Part shown: piece after piece, positions 1 through 8,085 of the stretch | Numbering within the stretch: position 1 is the first letter of the stretch | Layout of the letters: each line of letters starts with the position of its first letter | From: Symbiodinium natans | Taxonomy: Eukaryota; Sar; Dinophyceae; Suessiales; Symbiodiniaceae | Assembly (NCBI GenBank): GCA_905221605.1 | Contig: CAJNDS010001309.1 | Location: 1 to 23,705, forward strand | DNA length: 23,705 nucleotides | Reading direction: 5' to 3' | The notes under the pieces: model-generated | Seen by the model: the letters and a program-made list of their open reading frames with translations, nothing else | Told to the model about the DNA's origin: nothing | The model's database searches: none | Program-made: the position numbers and the translations under genes

Positions 1-2
1 AT

Positions 3-941
3 GTCAATGATTTGCGCCAGGCAATGACGCATGACCGTGAGATCAAGCAGTCTGACATGGCAGTTCCGGTAGCATCGCGTTCGGCAAGGTTGTTTTACTA
101 CCTGCAACAAAGTCTGCAGAAGTTCGAACGTGGGATGGAACTGGTGAGAAGCACGTCGATGCGTCAAGGACAAGCTGCTTGTGGTTATGAGGTGATGCGT
201 CAAATGCACCAGACCTTCAGCATTGTCTCTCGCATGGAGGCCATTGCTGTGAGAGATGAAGCCCTTCGCCTAACTTCGAAGGCGAGTTCGTACAAGCGAC
301 CGCTTGACTGCGTCCGCTTCCTTGAGGACGAGCTTGGGAAGGTCGACCAGAAGCTGCATCGGTTCCCTGAACTGAGGCTTGGAGCATCTGATCGTTCAAC
401 CCTTCTTCTTCAATCTGTCAGCCCAGAGTGTAGGCATGACGTTGTCCTGCATGGGAAGTCTGGGAGCTGGGAGGAACTGGTTGAAAGCATCCGGTTCTAC
501 GAGGAGCAAACCCGATTGTGTGATGCTGGTTCGCTGAATGCAGTTGGGGAGCGCGGCCTCTGCTGGAATTGTGGCAAATCAGGCCATATGAGTTGGCAGT
601 GCCCCGACAAGAGCTCTGGCAAAGGGAAGAAGAGGGATGAACCGAAAGGTGGCAAGCCTTCTGGGTCCAAGAATCGAGAGAAGAGCCCTAAAGGGAAGGG
701 CAAAGGCAAAGGGAAGACAGACAAAGGAAAGGGTGGAAAGCCCAAGGGGAAGCCAAAGAACAAAGGAAAGCCCAAGGGCCGAGCTGTGGAAGACGAGCAG
801 TCTGATCAGGTGATGGCAATGCGGTCTCATCATCTGAGTGGCTTGGGTCCGGGGACAAGAACTAATGAGCCCAATGAAGCTGAGCCCCCTCGTCTCACCA
901 TGACGAAGGGAGAGATCGAGACTGAACCAGTCATCCTCTAG
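3..941 (+). CDS. gag: Copia gag (nucleocapsid) protein, 5' partial
   Basis: The frame is open to the left edge, so the true start is outside the window. The first ATG inside is at 24, but upstream in-frame codons read as coding. The N-terminal 170 residues are helical and charged, as in copia-type gag. A zinc knuckle CWNC-GKSGH-MSWQC (CX2CX4HX4C) is encoded at 561-602 and would bind the element's RNA in the virus-like particle. After it comes a lysine/glycine-rich basic tail (about 610-790), then a short acidic stretch. The frame ends at TAG 939-941. The protease lies in a different frame that overlaps the last 38 bases, so gag and pol are either joined by frameshifting or separated by a mutation. 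Family assignment is secure; activity is not shown. Confidence 0.88.
   Translation, partial: VNDLRQAMTHDREIKQSDMAVPVASRSARLFYYLQQSLQKFERGMELVRSTSMRQGQAACGYEVMRQMHQTFSIVSRMEAIAVRDEALRLTSKASSYKRPLDCVRFLEDELGKVDQKLHRFPELRLGASDRSTLLLQSVSPECRHDVVLHGKSGSWEELVESIRFYEEQTRLCDAGSLNAVGERGLCWNCGKSGHMSWQCPDKSSGKGKKRDEPKGGKPSGSKNREKSPKGKGKGKGKTDKGKGGKPKGKPKNKGKPKGRAVEDEQSDQVMAMRSHHLSGLGPGTRTNEPNEAEPPRLTMTKGEIETEPVIL
904..941 (+). promoter_or_regulatory. gag/pol overlap, possible +1 frameshift site
   Basis: Gag ends in its own frame at CTC-TAG-G (936-942). The protease frame, +1 relative to gag, opens after a TGA at 901-903 and runs through the overlap into WLIDSGATCHV. A stop codon directly after a leucine codon in a 38-base overlap resembles a programmed +1 shift such as Ty1 uses, though the Ty1 heptamer CTTAGGC is absent. 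A chance single-base indel in a decayed copy explains it equally well. Confidence 0.35.
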
Positions 942-1980
942 GAATAGCTCTTTCGCATGGCTCATTGATAGTGGAGCCACCTGCCACGTGTTGTCAGAGA
1001 GTGCGTTGGGTTTTTACGAAGTCGTCAAGGAGCATTCGGGACCTCTTCCTGTGCTCATGAGTGCTAGCGATACGCCCATGGAATGTGTCAAGTTGGTTGA
1101 CCTTCGGGTGAAGTTTGGGAAGTTGGGGCCCGTAGTGCTTCAACAGGTCTTGGTTTGCAAGATTGGTTTCAACGTAGTCAGTTCTTGGCAAGCGTCCCTT
1201 TCGGGATGGAATACTTGGCTCACCTCAGAGCCTGGAGCAAGCTGCTTGGTGAAGCAGACGGAACGAGGTTCCTCGATGTGGGTGCCTTTGGTTCGTGAAG
1301 CCAGGAGCTGGTGGGCGTTGGCTAAGGAGATTGGCCCTACCAAGGCAAAGCCGAAAGGAAGAAGAAGCAAAGGGGACTCACCCAAGCCGGGGTGGAGCCC
1401 GAACGACGACGCGATGGAAGTGGATAAGGTGCAGAAGAAGGCACCGCCCAACGTAGGAAGAGCATTGGAGGTGACACCGTTTAAGTTTTTGCTGCGAGCA
1501 TTTTCAGTGAAGCAACATATGGGGGAACACGAGCTGCATGAGCATGTTTTACAGGAGCGTTTGAGTGGATGTGAGCATGCTGCAGTTGCGAAAGTAGGAG
1601 TAGACCTGGAAACCCCACCCTCTGCATGTTGTGCTGAAGCTTTATGTTCCGCCGCAGCTGTTTTGCTTAAGTCTGCAAGCAACACGTCTTTGGAGAAGCA
1701 AACCAGTAGGGACACACGCTGTGGAGACAAGGTTTTTGAGTGCGTAGGGGTAGGGCCTGTGCCGCTCCAGCCTCAGAGTGTTTGCATTAGGAGTAGGAGT
1801 GTCTTGCGTGTAGGACGTAGGAGTGACTTGCACCCCAGCGCTTGTGTGCCTGAGTGTTTGTTGGGACAGAGTGAAGAGAGGAAGTGTGCCTTTCGGAGCT
1901 TGCGTTGGCCAGGAGTGTTTCTGAAAGCATTGCTGGTGTTGTGTGCTCTAGGAGTGTTTTGCTCAAAGCCTGGAGCCTTT
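904..1980 (+). CDS. pol: Pol segment 1: aspartic protease and downstream linker
   Basis: Translated in frame 1, the stretch at 952-993 reads FAWLIDSGATCHVLS. This carries the copia retropepsin active site (DSGAT, aspartate codon at 967) with the usual W-L-I-D context. About 100 residues after it are compatible with the rest of the protease, ending near 1330. A basic K/R-rich linker (KAKPKGRRSKG) and a short acidic patch follow (to about 1440). From about 1480 the translation becomes Cys/Ser/Arg-rich with a hydrophobic run (FLKALLVLCALGVF) near 1920-1960 and loses resemblance to known pol domains. The frame stays open to 3393, but from 2000 on the better coding signal is in another frame. The protease would cleave the polyprotein. 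Assignment rests on the active-site motif. Confidence 0.7.
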
Positions 1981-1999
1981 GTAATGGACCTTGGAAAGG

Positions 2000-3037
2000 A
2001 TGGAGCTTCCGGAAGCCTCGCCTCCGCTCTGTCTTGTGAACTCCCAAAGTGGGAGTGTGGCCCAGGTGGAAGCCTTTTCGACGAGCATGATTGCTCGTCT
2101 TGCGCACCGTTTCGAGGAGGAAGGTCAGCTGTCTCTTTCGAGGCAGCTTCTCCAAAACATCGACCTTTTTACCTCGACCCCTGGCTCGGTCGAACGGCTG
2201 TTGGGGATTCCAGCCTGCCTTGGGGAGTTGGAGACACAGGAGTTGGTGATCAATACAAGCGGCATTCCGGTGAAGCAACCTATGCTCATTGCCGAGCTGC
2301 GAGCCATTGCTGCTCCGACGGTGGACCAGTCGGTTTTGACGGACACCCTCGTCGAGGAGCACGACCGTCGTGCAGAGTATGCAAGGTATGGCTATGTTTT
2401 GACCACCATGGGGGTGGTAGTTGCCTATGTGAGTGCTACCATCCGCCAACCGCACCTTCCATGCGAGCAAAGGGGGTACTGGCGCAACAATCAGGTTGGC
2501 ATCCAGCTCACCTTGAAGAAATTCCTTCTGTACCTGGAGGCGATTCGAGAGTTGCGGTGCCATCCTGCTCAATACCAGTTGTTCGAGGCAGGGCTAGCAA
2601 GCATTCTGCCAAACGAGCTCAAGGTCGAGCGTGTGCCGGCTGCCGACTTGAGAGCGCTTTTGGCGGACGTGCTCGTCCAGAGCAACCGCCGGGTGACTTT
2701 GGCTGCTCAACCGCCAACTATAATACCGGATGTTGCACCATCCGCGTCGGGTGGCACGGCACCGCCTCTTCACAAAAGTGCCCCAGCCCCACCTCCTTCG
2801 GGGTGGGCTTTGCTCAACCAAGCGCGTGCAAAAGCCGAGGCAATGATTCGATTGCATGCCGACATGAAGAGAGCTGCAACAGCCGAGGTGGCTCCATCAT
2901 CGTCGACGGGCCCCGCTTTTCCACCAGGCCTCCGGCTTTCTTGCCGTTCAGCCCTCCTTCCCCGCTTACGCCGTCCGTCTTTTCCTATGCTCCATCTTCG
3001 GCACCAGGCACGCCTATGGAAGCAGGCCTGCCTATAA
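2000..3037 (+). CDS. Unknown accessory ORF inserted between protease and integrase
   Basis: I do not recognise this protein. The ATG at 2000 (MELPEASPPL) is preceded in frame by TAA at 1982-1984. The first 240 residues look like a genuine globular, mostly helical protein: ordered charged/hydrophobic alternation (ARLAHRFEEEGQLSLSRQLL, LIAELRAIAAPTVDQ), WRNNQVGIQLTLKKFLLYL and LLADVLVQSNRRV. A proline/alanine-rich linker and another charged helix (NQARAKAEAMIRLHADMKRA) follow. The final 30 or so residues of this frame look like noise, because the proline-rich reading continues in frame 1 from about 2925, implying an indel near 2920-2935. Copia elements normally have no gene here. It could be a second structural protein, a captured host gene or lineage-specific pol sequence. 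Confidence 0.5.
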   Translation: MELPEASPPLCLVNSQSGSVAQVEAFSTSMIARLAHRFEEEGQLSLSRQLLQNIDLFTSTPGSVERLLGIPACLGELETQELVINTSGIPVKQPMLIAELRAIAAPTVDQSVLTDTLVEEHDRRAEYARYGYVLTTMGVVVAYVSATIRQPHLPCEQRGYWRNNQVGIQLTLKKFLLYLEAIRELRCHPAQYQLFEAGLASILPNELKVERVPAADLRALLADVLVQSNRRVTLAAQPPTIIPDVAPSASGGTAPPLHKSAPAPPPSGWALLNQARAKAEAMIRLHADMKRAATAEVAPSSSTGPAFPPGLRLSCRSALLPRLRRPSFPMLHLRHQARLWKQACL

Positions 3038-3393
3038 CTCCGCCTCCTCTACCTCCTCCATCTTGGGCACCAGGCACGCCTATGGAAGCAGGCCTGCCTA
3101 TACCTCCGCCTCCTCTACCTCCTCCATCGACACCGCACCCAGATACATTGAGGGAGCTTGCGGGCGAGGTTCCAATGGAGGTCGAGACGCCGATGACGCC
3201 CGTGGAGGCATTCGGTGCCCCTGGGACCCCTATGGACGTGAGTTCCGAGGTCCCAATGGAGCCAATGGTCGGTGGCATTGGAAGTCCGGGGAGCGCTTCT
3301 CCTTTGACTCCGCCGGCAGAGACGAGTATGGTGGTTCCAAACCCACCTATGGACAATTCGGATGTGGAAGACTCTGGCTCCGAGATGGATTGA
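2925..3393 (+). pseudogene. Proline-rich acidic tail of the accessory ORF, shifted frame
   Basis: In frame 1 the sequence encodes a low-complexity tail: PPSPLTPS, then two copies of a module containing APGTPMEAGLP and PPPLPPP. Further GTPM, VPME and TPM repeats follow, ending in an acidic DVEDSGSEMD before TGA at 3391-3393. The tail continues logically from the ORF at 2000-3037 but in another frame, so the two are probably one gene broken by an indel. The style (Pro, Met, Glu, Asp) resembles the linker between integrase and reverse transcriptase in the same element (DAPMDPGEDDAMEEG), which suggests both are disordered polyprotein linkers. Confidence 0.45.
3001..3132 (+). repeat. 66-bp in-frame tandem repeat (2 copies)
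   Basis: Copies at 3001-3066 and 3067-3132 begin with GCACCAGGCACGCCTATGG and encode a 22-residue proline-rich module. The period is a multiple of three, so the repeat keeps the frame. The copies differ at a few bases only. Confidence 0.85.
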
Positions 3394-3765
3394 TATGCTT
3401 GGGTATGGGCCCTGAGGGCCTAAAAGCCGGGCATGAGTTGCTCCGATCTTCGCCGCAATGCACAAAATTGGTAGGAGTAGGTCTGAAAGCCCTGCTGTTT
3501 GCAGTAGGAGACTGGCTGTGTGCATTAGGAGGTAGGGTAGGAGCGTTTGAGTGCTTGGTAGGTGACTGTGAGTGCAGCCTGCCTGCCGCGAATGGGTCTG
3601 CACACTGTCCCTCTGTGCCCAGGTCTTCATGGAAAGGAAGCAGTGCCTTGGCTTTAGGGTTGTTTCTGGGTTTGGTTTTCAGAGGTTGGCTGCGTAGGTG
3701 CGTGAAGCTTTTGAGTGTGCGCCGTAGGAGTAGGCTGAAGTTTGTGCGTGTAACTTTGGTAGGAC
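3394..3765 (+). other. TAGGAG-rich spacer between accessory cassette and integrase segment
   Basis: No convincing gene. The + strand is TG-rich with many GTAGGAG/GTAGG motifs (for example 3471-3481, 3505-3511, 3532-3541), which put many TAG stops in frame 1. Frame 3 is open to 3830 and reads hydrophobic and Arg-rich (GLKALLFAVGDWLCALGG). That vaguely echoes the frame-1 reading before the accessory ORF (FLKALLVLCALGVF near 1920-1960). The same GTAGGAG style occurs at 1785-1830 and 7979-7987. Confidence 0.4.
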
Positions 3766-4173
3766 GTGTGCCACGTAGGTCTTGGAGTGTTGTGCGCCGC
3801 CTGTTGTTTTTGCGTGGCGTTTGCTTGTGAGTTGAAAGCTGAGCCTACGGGCGAGGAAGCAAAAGGGCCAATGATGAAACGTTGGCGTGCCTTGAAGAAG
3901 TGGGCCTTGTGTGGGCTTGGGTCCCTGCGGGGGTCCGAGCAAAAGAAGGCCGTGGCACGTTCTGAGGCCCTGCGTATGCTTGCTGGTTTGCCGACCCCGG
4001 TTGTTGTGAATTCGGAGTCGGAGGAAGAGTTGATTCCTGATCCGTTGGAAGCTGAACTTGCGAAACCCAGCGGAAGTGAACCCCCTAGGCCCTCCGATGT
4101 TCGAAAGAAACCCCGTGTGGAGGCCCTCCGATGTTCGAAAGAAACCCCGTGTGGAGAATGTTCCCTCAGGTGA
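3766..4173 (+). pseudogene. pol: Pol segment 2: linker upstream of integrase, broken by duplication
   Basis: Frame 1 encodes a charged linker (EPTGEEAKGPMMKRWRALKKW, then SESEEELIPDPLEAELAKP) leading to PSDVRKKPRVE. The same PSDVRKKPRVE is encoded again 34 bases downstream, in frame 2, where it runs straight into the integrase frame. Before the duplication this segment was continuous with integrase. Now it ends after about 17 out-of-frame codons. The GTG or ATG starts here are probably not real, since this is an internal polyprotein part. Confidence 0.6.
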
Positions 4174-7100
4174 ACCGGGTGCCCTGAGTTCCCCGGAGGT
4201 GGTGAGCGATGCTCTGGATCCTGAGGTTCCGGTCTATTTGACCTCGGAGCGGCTGAAGGCGCACCGAAATAAGGGCCACCAACCTTATCTTAGTTGCTGT
4301 GACACATGTCAAAGCGCTAGAGGGAGAGTGCCGGCTCGTAGGAAGCACATGAAACACCACCATGGACCCGGAGAGTTGCAAGTCGACTTTGGATTTTTCG
4401 GAAAGAATGTTCGTTTCCTTCTCATGGTTCATGTGGTGTCGGGGTACATACATACCGTGGTCTTAGGACCTGAGGATGAAGTGCCCGCTGTATCGGTTTG
4501 CAAAGCCTTTACGGAAATGGGATTGAGTGGATTGGACATTGTTGTCCACGGAGACCAAGAAAATCTCCTCGAGAGTGTTTTCCGCAATGCAGCGAAACAC
4601 CGGACATTCGGGGGGAGGTCAATGCACTGGGTCCCGTTCGCGATAAACAGACCTCAAGCGAAGGGCATCGTTGAACGCAATGTTTGCCTTGTGAAAGAAG
4701 CGTTCTGGTCTGTTTGGCTGGGCTTAGAAGAGCGTGTAGGTGAAAAGTTGCCTCTAGGGAGCCATCTGTTTGTTGAGGCCATGAGGTACTCTGTGAGGAT
4801 GCATAACTTGTTTCATGTGTCCAAGGAACACAGCACGCCGTTGGAGAGACTGCGTGGGTCGACAGTTCAGCCAGTGAAGAGCTGTGAGTTTGGGGTTGTG
4901 GGTTTTGGGAAGCCTCAGAAGGACTACCCAGAGCACCGCGGAAAGCGCTTGGTGAGGGCACTCTATGTAGGACCTCACGGGGCTAATGGATCCGGGATTC
5001 GGGTCTTTGTTCCAATAGGTATTGGAAAGCCCCCTCGTTTGGAAATCTTCAGCTCTTTTCGTGCCAAAGATCCAGTGGAGTTTGACAAAGCTGCTTTGCG
5101 TGACCTTCGAGGTAATAAGGAAGACCCTGAAAGACCCATCAAGTTCGATGTTCCAATCGATGGTCCGAGTCCACCGCTTGATTCCCCAAATATCCCTGAA
5201 GGAAGTCTTGAGTTTCCTGTTGAACGCACCGAACCACCTGCTCTTGAGGGCCCTGAAGCAATGGAAGAAGAAGGAGAGTTGGATGGGTATTCTCCGGATT
5301 TTTCGGACGTGCCTGAAGAAACAGGCATGGAGGTTGAGCCTCCCGGAGGCGTAGGTCTTGAGGACCTCGACGCCCCTATGGATCCAGGAGAAGACGATGC
5401 CATGGAAGAGGGCCTGACGTGGCTCTATGAGCATGGCCTTAGGCAACTCTTTGATGGGCCTGACTTGAGAGTAACAACAAAAATCCGTAAGGGAGATAAT
5501 GTCAAAGAGTGGTTCCGTATGAAGTTTGGTGGAAAGAAGATTTGGGTCCATGTCCCGGACAATGCGGTTTGCGAAGTTTCTGGCAAGGTTTTGCCTCGTA
5601 AGCATCTTGAAGAAGGTATGAGACTCGAGCTCTCAGAACTTGATGCTTTTGGTGTAGCTACGATTATAGGAGAAGCTGAGGCCCGTAAACGAGCTACGCG
5701 GAGAATCCATACGACTAGGTGGGTTCTGACGTCGGAACCGTCGGCCACGAACCCTGAACGCGTTCGTGCTCGTCTTGTTGTGAGAGACTATGCATTTGGA
5801 TCCAATCCTCTAGCTGATGGGATATATTCCCCCACCACGTCTTTGGAAGCCTTGAGGGGCGTCCTTGCTATTCATGCTGTCAGAGGTGGCACCTTGTTGT
5901 CAGCAGATGTGAGCGTTGCCTTCATGCAAGCGCCTGTGCAGGGAGTAGAGTGTATCCGGTTTCCGAATGGGATGTATGATGAGGAGAACAAGCCACTGTT
6001 TGCGCAGCTACACAAAGCCATGAATGGCTTGAGAGTAGGGCCACTGAGCTGGTACCTAGAGTTTACAAGCACGCTGCGTAAGCAGTTTGGGTTTGGTGAG
6101 ACTGCCGACCCTACTGTGCATCACCGGCTTGAGAAGGATGGTGCGCTGACTTTGGTGTTAGTGTATGTTGACGATCTCATCATCTTTTCCCAGAATCCGC
6201 CAGTTGCCAAGGATCTGTACGCTAAGCTAGCGAAGATCTATAAAATGAAGCAGACAGGGCTTCTAGAACCTGGCAAGACTGGGCAGCTCGAGTTCTTGGG
6301 TCGAGTGATCGCCCGAACCACTGAGCACGGACCTGTGTTCTTTGGCCTGAAGCCGGGGTACTTGAAGTCGCTTGGAGAAGAGTTTGGCATTAGCGGAAAA
6401 GGTGTGAAACCAGTGCTGGGAAACCTCGAGAGGGAGTACCGGAAGAAGGAGGCTGGAACACCTATCAGCACTGAGGCGTATGAACGCTATAGACGTGTGC
6501 TTGGTAAGTTGATGTGGGCAAGCCTGACGTTGCCGCATTTGTCCTACCCGGTAGGATTTCTGGGCCGGTATCAGAGTGACCCAGATAGCCAGGCAGAAGC
6601 TTGCTTGAGACGCGTGGTTCGCTGGGTGATGGCTTTGCCTGAGTACCTTCAGCGATTTTCGGCAGAAGCGTTGGAGTATCCTTGCTGCGCTTCGGAAACC
6701 AGGCTCTCTGGCTTTGTGGATGCATCATGGAACATTTGCTCTGTGTCTGGTGCTATCGTGAAGTGGCATGGCATCATGATCAAAACTTTCTCGCGGAAAC
6801 AGTCGGTGACCGCGTTGAGTTCGGCGGAGGCCGAATTGGCAGCCCTGACTGAGGCAGCCAAAGAGTCGGTGTACTTGTCTTTGCTCATGGAAACGCTCCT
6901 GTATGGAATGCCCAAAGGAGAGACCGGTGAGTTTCCGATTCACCTGGCTTCGGATTCGGAAGCCGCTTTGTCGATTAGCAAAATGACGGGGTTGTTACGC
7001 CGTGTTCGGCACCTGGAGCTTCGTCATCGCTATCTTCAAGAGCTAGTCCACCTGGAAAGGCTGATTCTAAGCTTCATCAGTGGAGAACGGAATCCAGCCG

Positions 7101-7792
7101 ATGGACTTACGAAATCTCCTGAGGAGTTGTTGCTTGAGCATTTGCTGGTTGCGTGTGGACTGGAAAGAGTGTGTGAAGAAGACCTTCAGGGTCTTGTAGT
7201 TCCTGAACACCTTCGTGAACGAATGGAAGAACTTGAAGAAGTATGTGAAAAGCTTGAAAAAATCCCGACAAACCTGGCGAAGTACGAGCCAGTGGCAAGA
7301 GACCTTGCGTTGGGATCTGTTCCTCTGCTTGTGATCGAGGTGTTTTGTTCAACGGACAGTGCGTTGTGCCGAGCGTGTGCTCGTGACCAAGTAGCATATA
7401 TAGGCATAACTGAGAAAGAAGACTTCTTAAGCAAAAGTACTCAAATGTTTCTAGGAGAGGTCTTGCTGTGTCTGTTGAGTAGGAAACCGCCCCAGATCTA
7501 TGTCCACATAGCTTCCCCGTGTACCGCTGGATGTAGCTACCGCTTTAAGAACTGGCATCGCCCGAAGTTTCGACATCGGTGGCGAGAGCAGGTCAAGAAG
7601 CATGTTGCATCTTGGAAAGCTTTAGGACGACTTCTGGAGGACCGCTGCAAAGAGATCCTGGTTACCCAGGAATGGCCAAAGAACTGTGGTCTTTGGAAGG
7701 AGGAAAGTTATCTGAAAGAAAAGAAGCGCCTTGGTCTGAACTTTGGAAGGGTTGTGGACCGTTGTGCCTTCGACGGGGTCTTTAAGCGGTAG
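4058..7792 (+). CDS. pol: Copia Pol: integrase, reverse transcriptase, RNase H, MTase-like tail
   Basis: Genuine coding begins around 4121, after the duplication breakpoint; the first residues are out-of-frame noise. Counting residues from 4058: integrase zinc ligands H69, H74, C81, C84; integrase catalytic D110 (QVDFGFF), D166 (HGDQE), E206 (GIVERNV), with 39 residues between D166 and E206. An acidic Pro/Met linker spans 360-450. Reverse transcriptase covers about 545-770, with D617 in SADVSVAFMQAP and YVDD at 703-706. RNase H covers about 880-1020, with D888 (VDAS), E924 (SSAEAEL), D966 (ASDSEAAL) and HLELRH...NPADGLTK. A C-terminal extension fills about 1060-1244. All catalytic residues are present, so this part is well preserved. 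The frame ends at TAG 7790-7792, which looks premature. Confidence 0.93.
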   Translation: MRNPAEVNPLGPPMFERNPVWRPSDVRKKPRVENVPSGEPGALSSPEVVSDALDPEVPVYLTSERLKAHRNKGHQPYLSCCDTCQSARGRVPARRKHMKHHHGPGELQVDFGFFGKNVRFLLMVHVVSGYIHTVVLGPEDEVPAVSVCKAFTEMGLSGLDIVVHGDQENLLESVFRNAAKHRTFGGRSMHWVPFAINRPQAKGIVERNVCLVKEAFWSVWLGLEERVGEKLPLGSHLFVEAMRYSVRMHNLFHVSKEHSTPLERLRGSTVQPVKSCEFGVVGFGKPQKDYPEHRGKRLVRALYVGPHGANGSGIRVFVPIGIGKPPRLEIFSSFRAKDPVEFDKAALRDLRGNKEDPERPIKFDVPIDGPSPPLDSPNIPEGSLEFPVERTEPPALEGPEAMEEEGELDGYSPDFSDVPEETGMEVEPPGGVGLEDLDAPMDPGEDDAMEEGLTWLYEHGLRQLFDGPDLRVTTKIRKGDNVKEWFRMKFGGKKIWVHVPDNAVCEVSGKVLPRKHLEEGMRLELSELDAFGVATIIGEAEARKRATRRIHTTRWVLTSEPSATNPERVRARLVVRDYAFGSNPLADGIYSPTTSLEALRGVLAIHAVRGGTLLSADVSVAFMQAPVQGVECIRFPNGMYDEENKPLFAQLHKAMNGLRVGPLSWYLEFTSTLRKQFGFGETADPTVHHRLEKDGALTLVLVYVDDLIIFSQNPPVAKDLYAKLAKIYKMKQTGLLEPGKTGQLEFLGRVIARTTEHGPVFFGLKPGYLKSLGEEFGISGKGVKPVLGNLEREYRKKEAGTPISTEAYERYRRVLGKLMWASLTLPHLSYPVGFLGRYQSDPDSQAEACLRRVVRWVMALPEYLQRFSAEALEYPCCASETRLSGFVDASWNICSVSGAIVKWHGIMIKTFSRKQSVTALSSAEAELAALTEAAKESVYLSLLMETLLYGMPKGETGEFPIHLASDSEAALSISKMTGLLRRVRHLELRHRYLQELVHLERLILSFISGERNPADGLTKSPEELLLEHLLVACGLERVCEEDLQGLVVPEHLRERMEELEEVCEKLEKIPTNLAKYEPVARDLALGSVPLLVIEVFCSTDSALCRACARDQVAYIGITEKEDFLSKSTQMFLGEVLLCLLSRKPPQIYVHIASPCTAGCSYRFKNWHRPKFRHRWREQVKKHVASWKALGRLLEDRCKEILVTQEWPKNCGLWKEESYLKEKKRLGLNFGRVVDRCAFDGVFKR
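4087..4154 (+). repeat. 34-bp perfect tandem duplication causing a frameshift
   Basis: Units 4087-4120 and 4121-4154 are identical, starting AGGCCCTCCGATG and ending CCCCGTGTGG. Because 34 is not a multiple of three, the duplication moves the reading from frame 1 to frame 2 just upstream of the integrase zinc domain. Perfect identity suggests a recent event relative to the element's other damage. Confidence 0.93.
7230..7792 (+). other. Methyltransferase-like C-terminal domain of Pol
   Basis: After RNase H, Pol has a charged helix (RERMEELEEVCEKLEKI), then LLVIEVFCSTDSALCRAC, an IGITEKEDF segment, YVHIASPCTAGCSY, and a charged helix ending in TQEWPKNCGLW and VDRCAFDG. The layout recalls Rossmann-fold methyltransferases of the C5-cytosine type: an FC-x-x-x motif-I-like segment and a PC dipeptide at the motif-IV position. 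The motif-I glycines are replaced (STDS) and PC is followed by T, not Q, so activity is doubtful. From memory, similar tails follow RNase H in dinoflagellate copia-like proteins. Capture of cytosine methyltransferases by eukaryotic retrotransposons, including in dinoflagellates, is a reported phenomenon. Confidence 0.45.
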
Positions 7793-7972
7793 TTCTTTGC
7801 TACAAACCGAGAGGAGTGGAGTGAAATCTTCTCTGGAAAGCCCTGTGACAAAAGTCATCAGCATGTTTCACTTGCTAGTGTCGAAGAAACAGGTATCTAT
7901 CCGACTAAACTGGGTAGAGCTCTTTTGCGTGCTGCGAAAGTCACGTTAGGTCTTGTAGGAACACCTTCTTAA
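7793..7972 (+). pseudogene. pol: Downstream end of Pol beyond in-frame TAG
   Basis: The 59 codons after TAG 7790-7792 stay open in the same frame to TAA 7970-7972. They read as protein: TNREEWSEIFSGKPCDKSH, HVSLASVEETGIYPTKLGRA, then a basic hydrophobic end. The YPTKLGRALLRAA segment resembles how these tails normally finish. The simplest view is a nonsense mutation in the last domain. Stop readthrough cannot be excluded. Confidence 0.55.
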
Positions 7973-8085
7973 GTCGGCAGTAGGAGTGCTCGCTTTCGGA
8001 CTTTGCCTGGGATGAGATGTTTAAGCACTGGAAACACCGAGCTGTGAAGAAGTGCGTGGCTCTGAGGCATCACAGTCCAAGCGGG
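7973..8085 (+). other. 3' untranslated stretch of the copia element with candidate polypurine tract
   Basis: No coding signal. It contains a GTAGGAGTG motif (7981-7989) like those flanking the accessory cassette. It ends in a G-rich GCGGGGGTG next to TGTGAAAG, the layout expected for a polypurine tract followed by the TG start of a 3' LTR. Confidence 0.3.

Larger units (their letters stand above)
1..8085 (+). mobile_element. Ty1/copia-type LTR retrotransposon, left end cut by window, decayed
   Basis: Domain order on the + strand is gag with a CCHC zinc knuckle, aspartic protease (DSGAT), integrase (H2C2 plus D,D,E), reverse transcriptase (YVDD), then RNase H. Integrase before reverse transcriptase is diagnostic of Ty1/copia rather than gypsy. 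The 5' LTR and primer-binding site lie outside the window. The element is not intact: coding is spread over several frames, a 34-bp tandem duplication shifts frame before integrase, and a TAG interrupts the last domain. An accessory cassette sits between protease and integrase. The 3' limit of the body is set at a purine-rich GCGGGGGTG followed by TG near 8086, which is only a candidate polypurine tract and LTR start. Confidence 0.9.
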
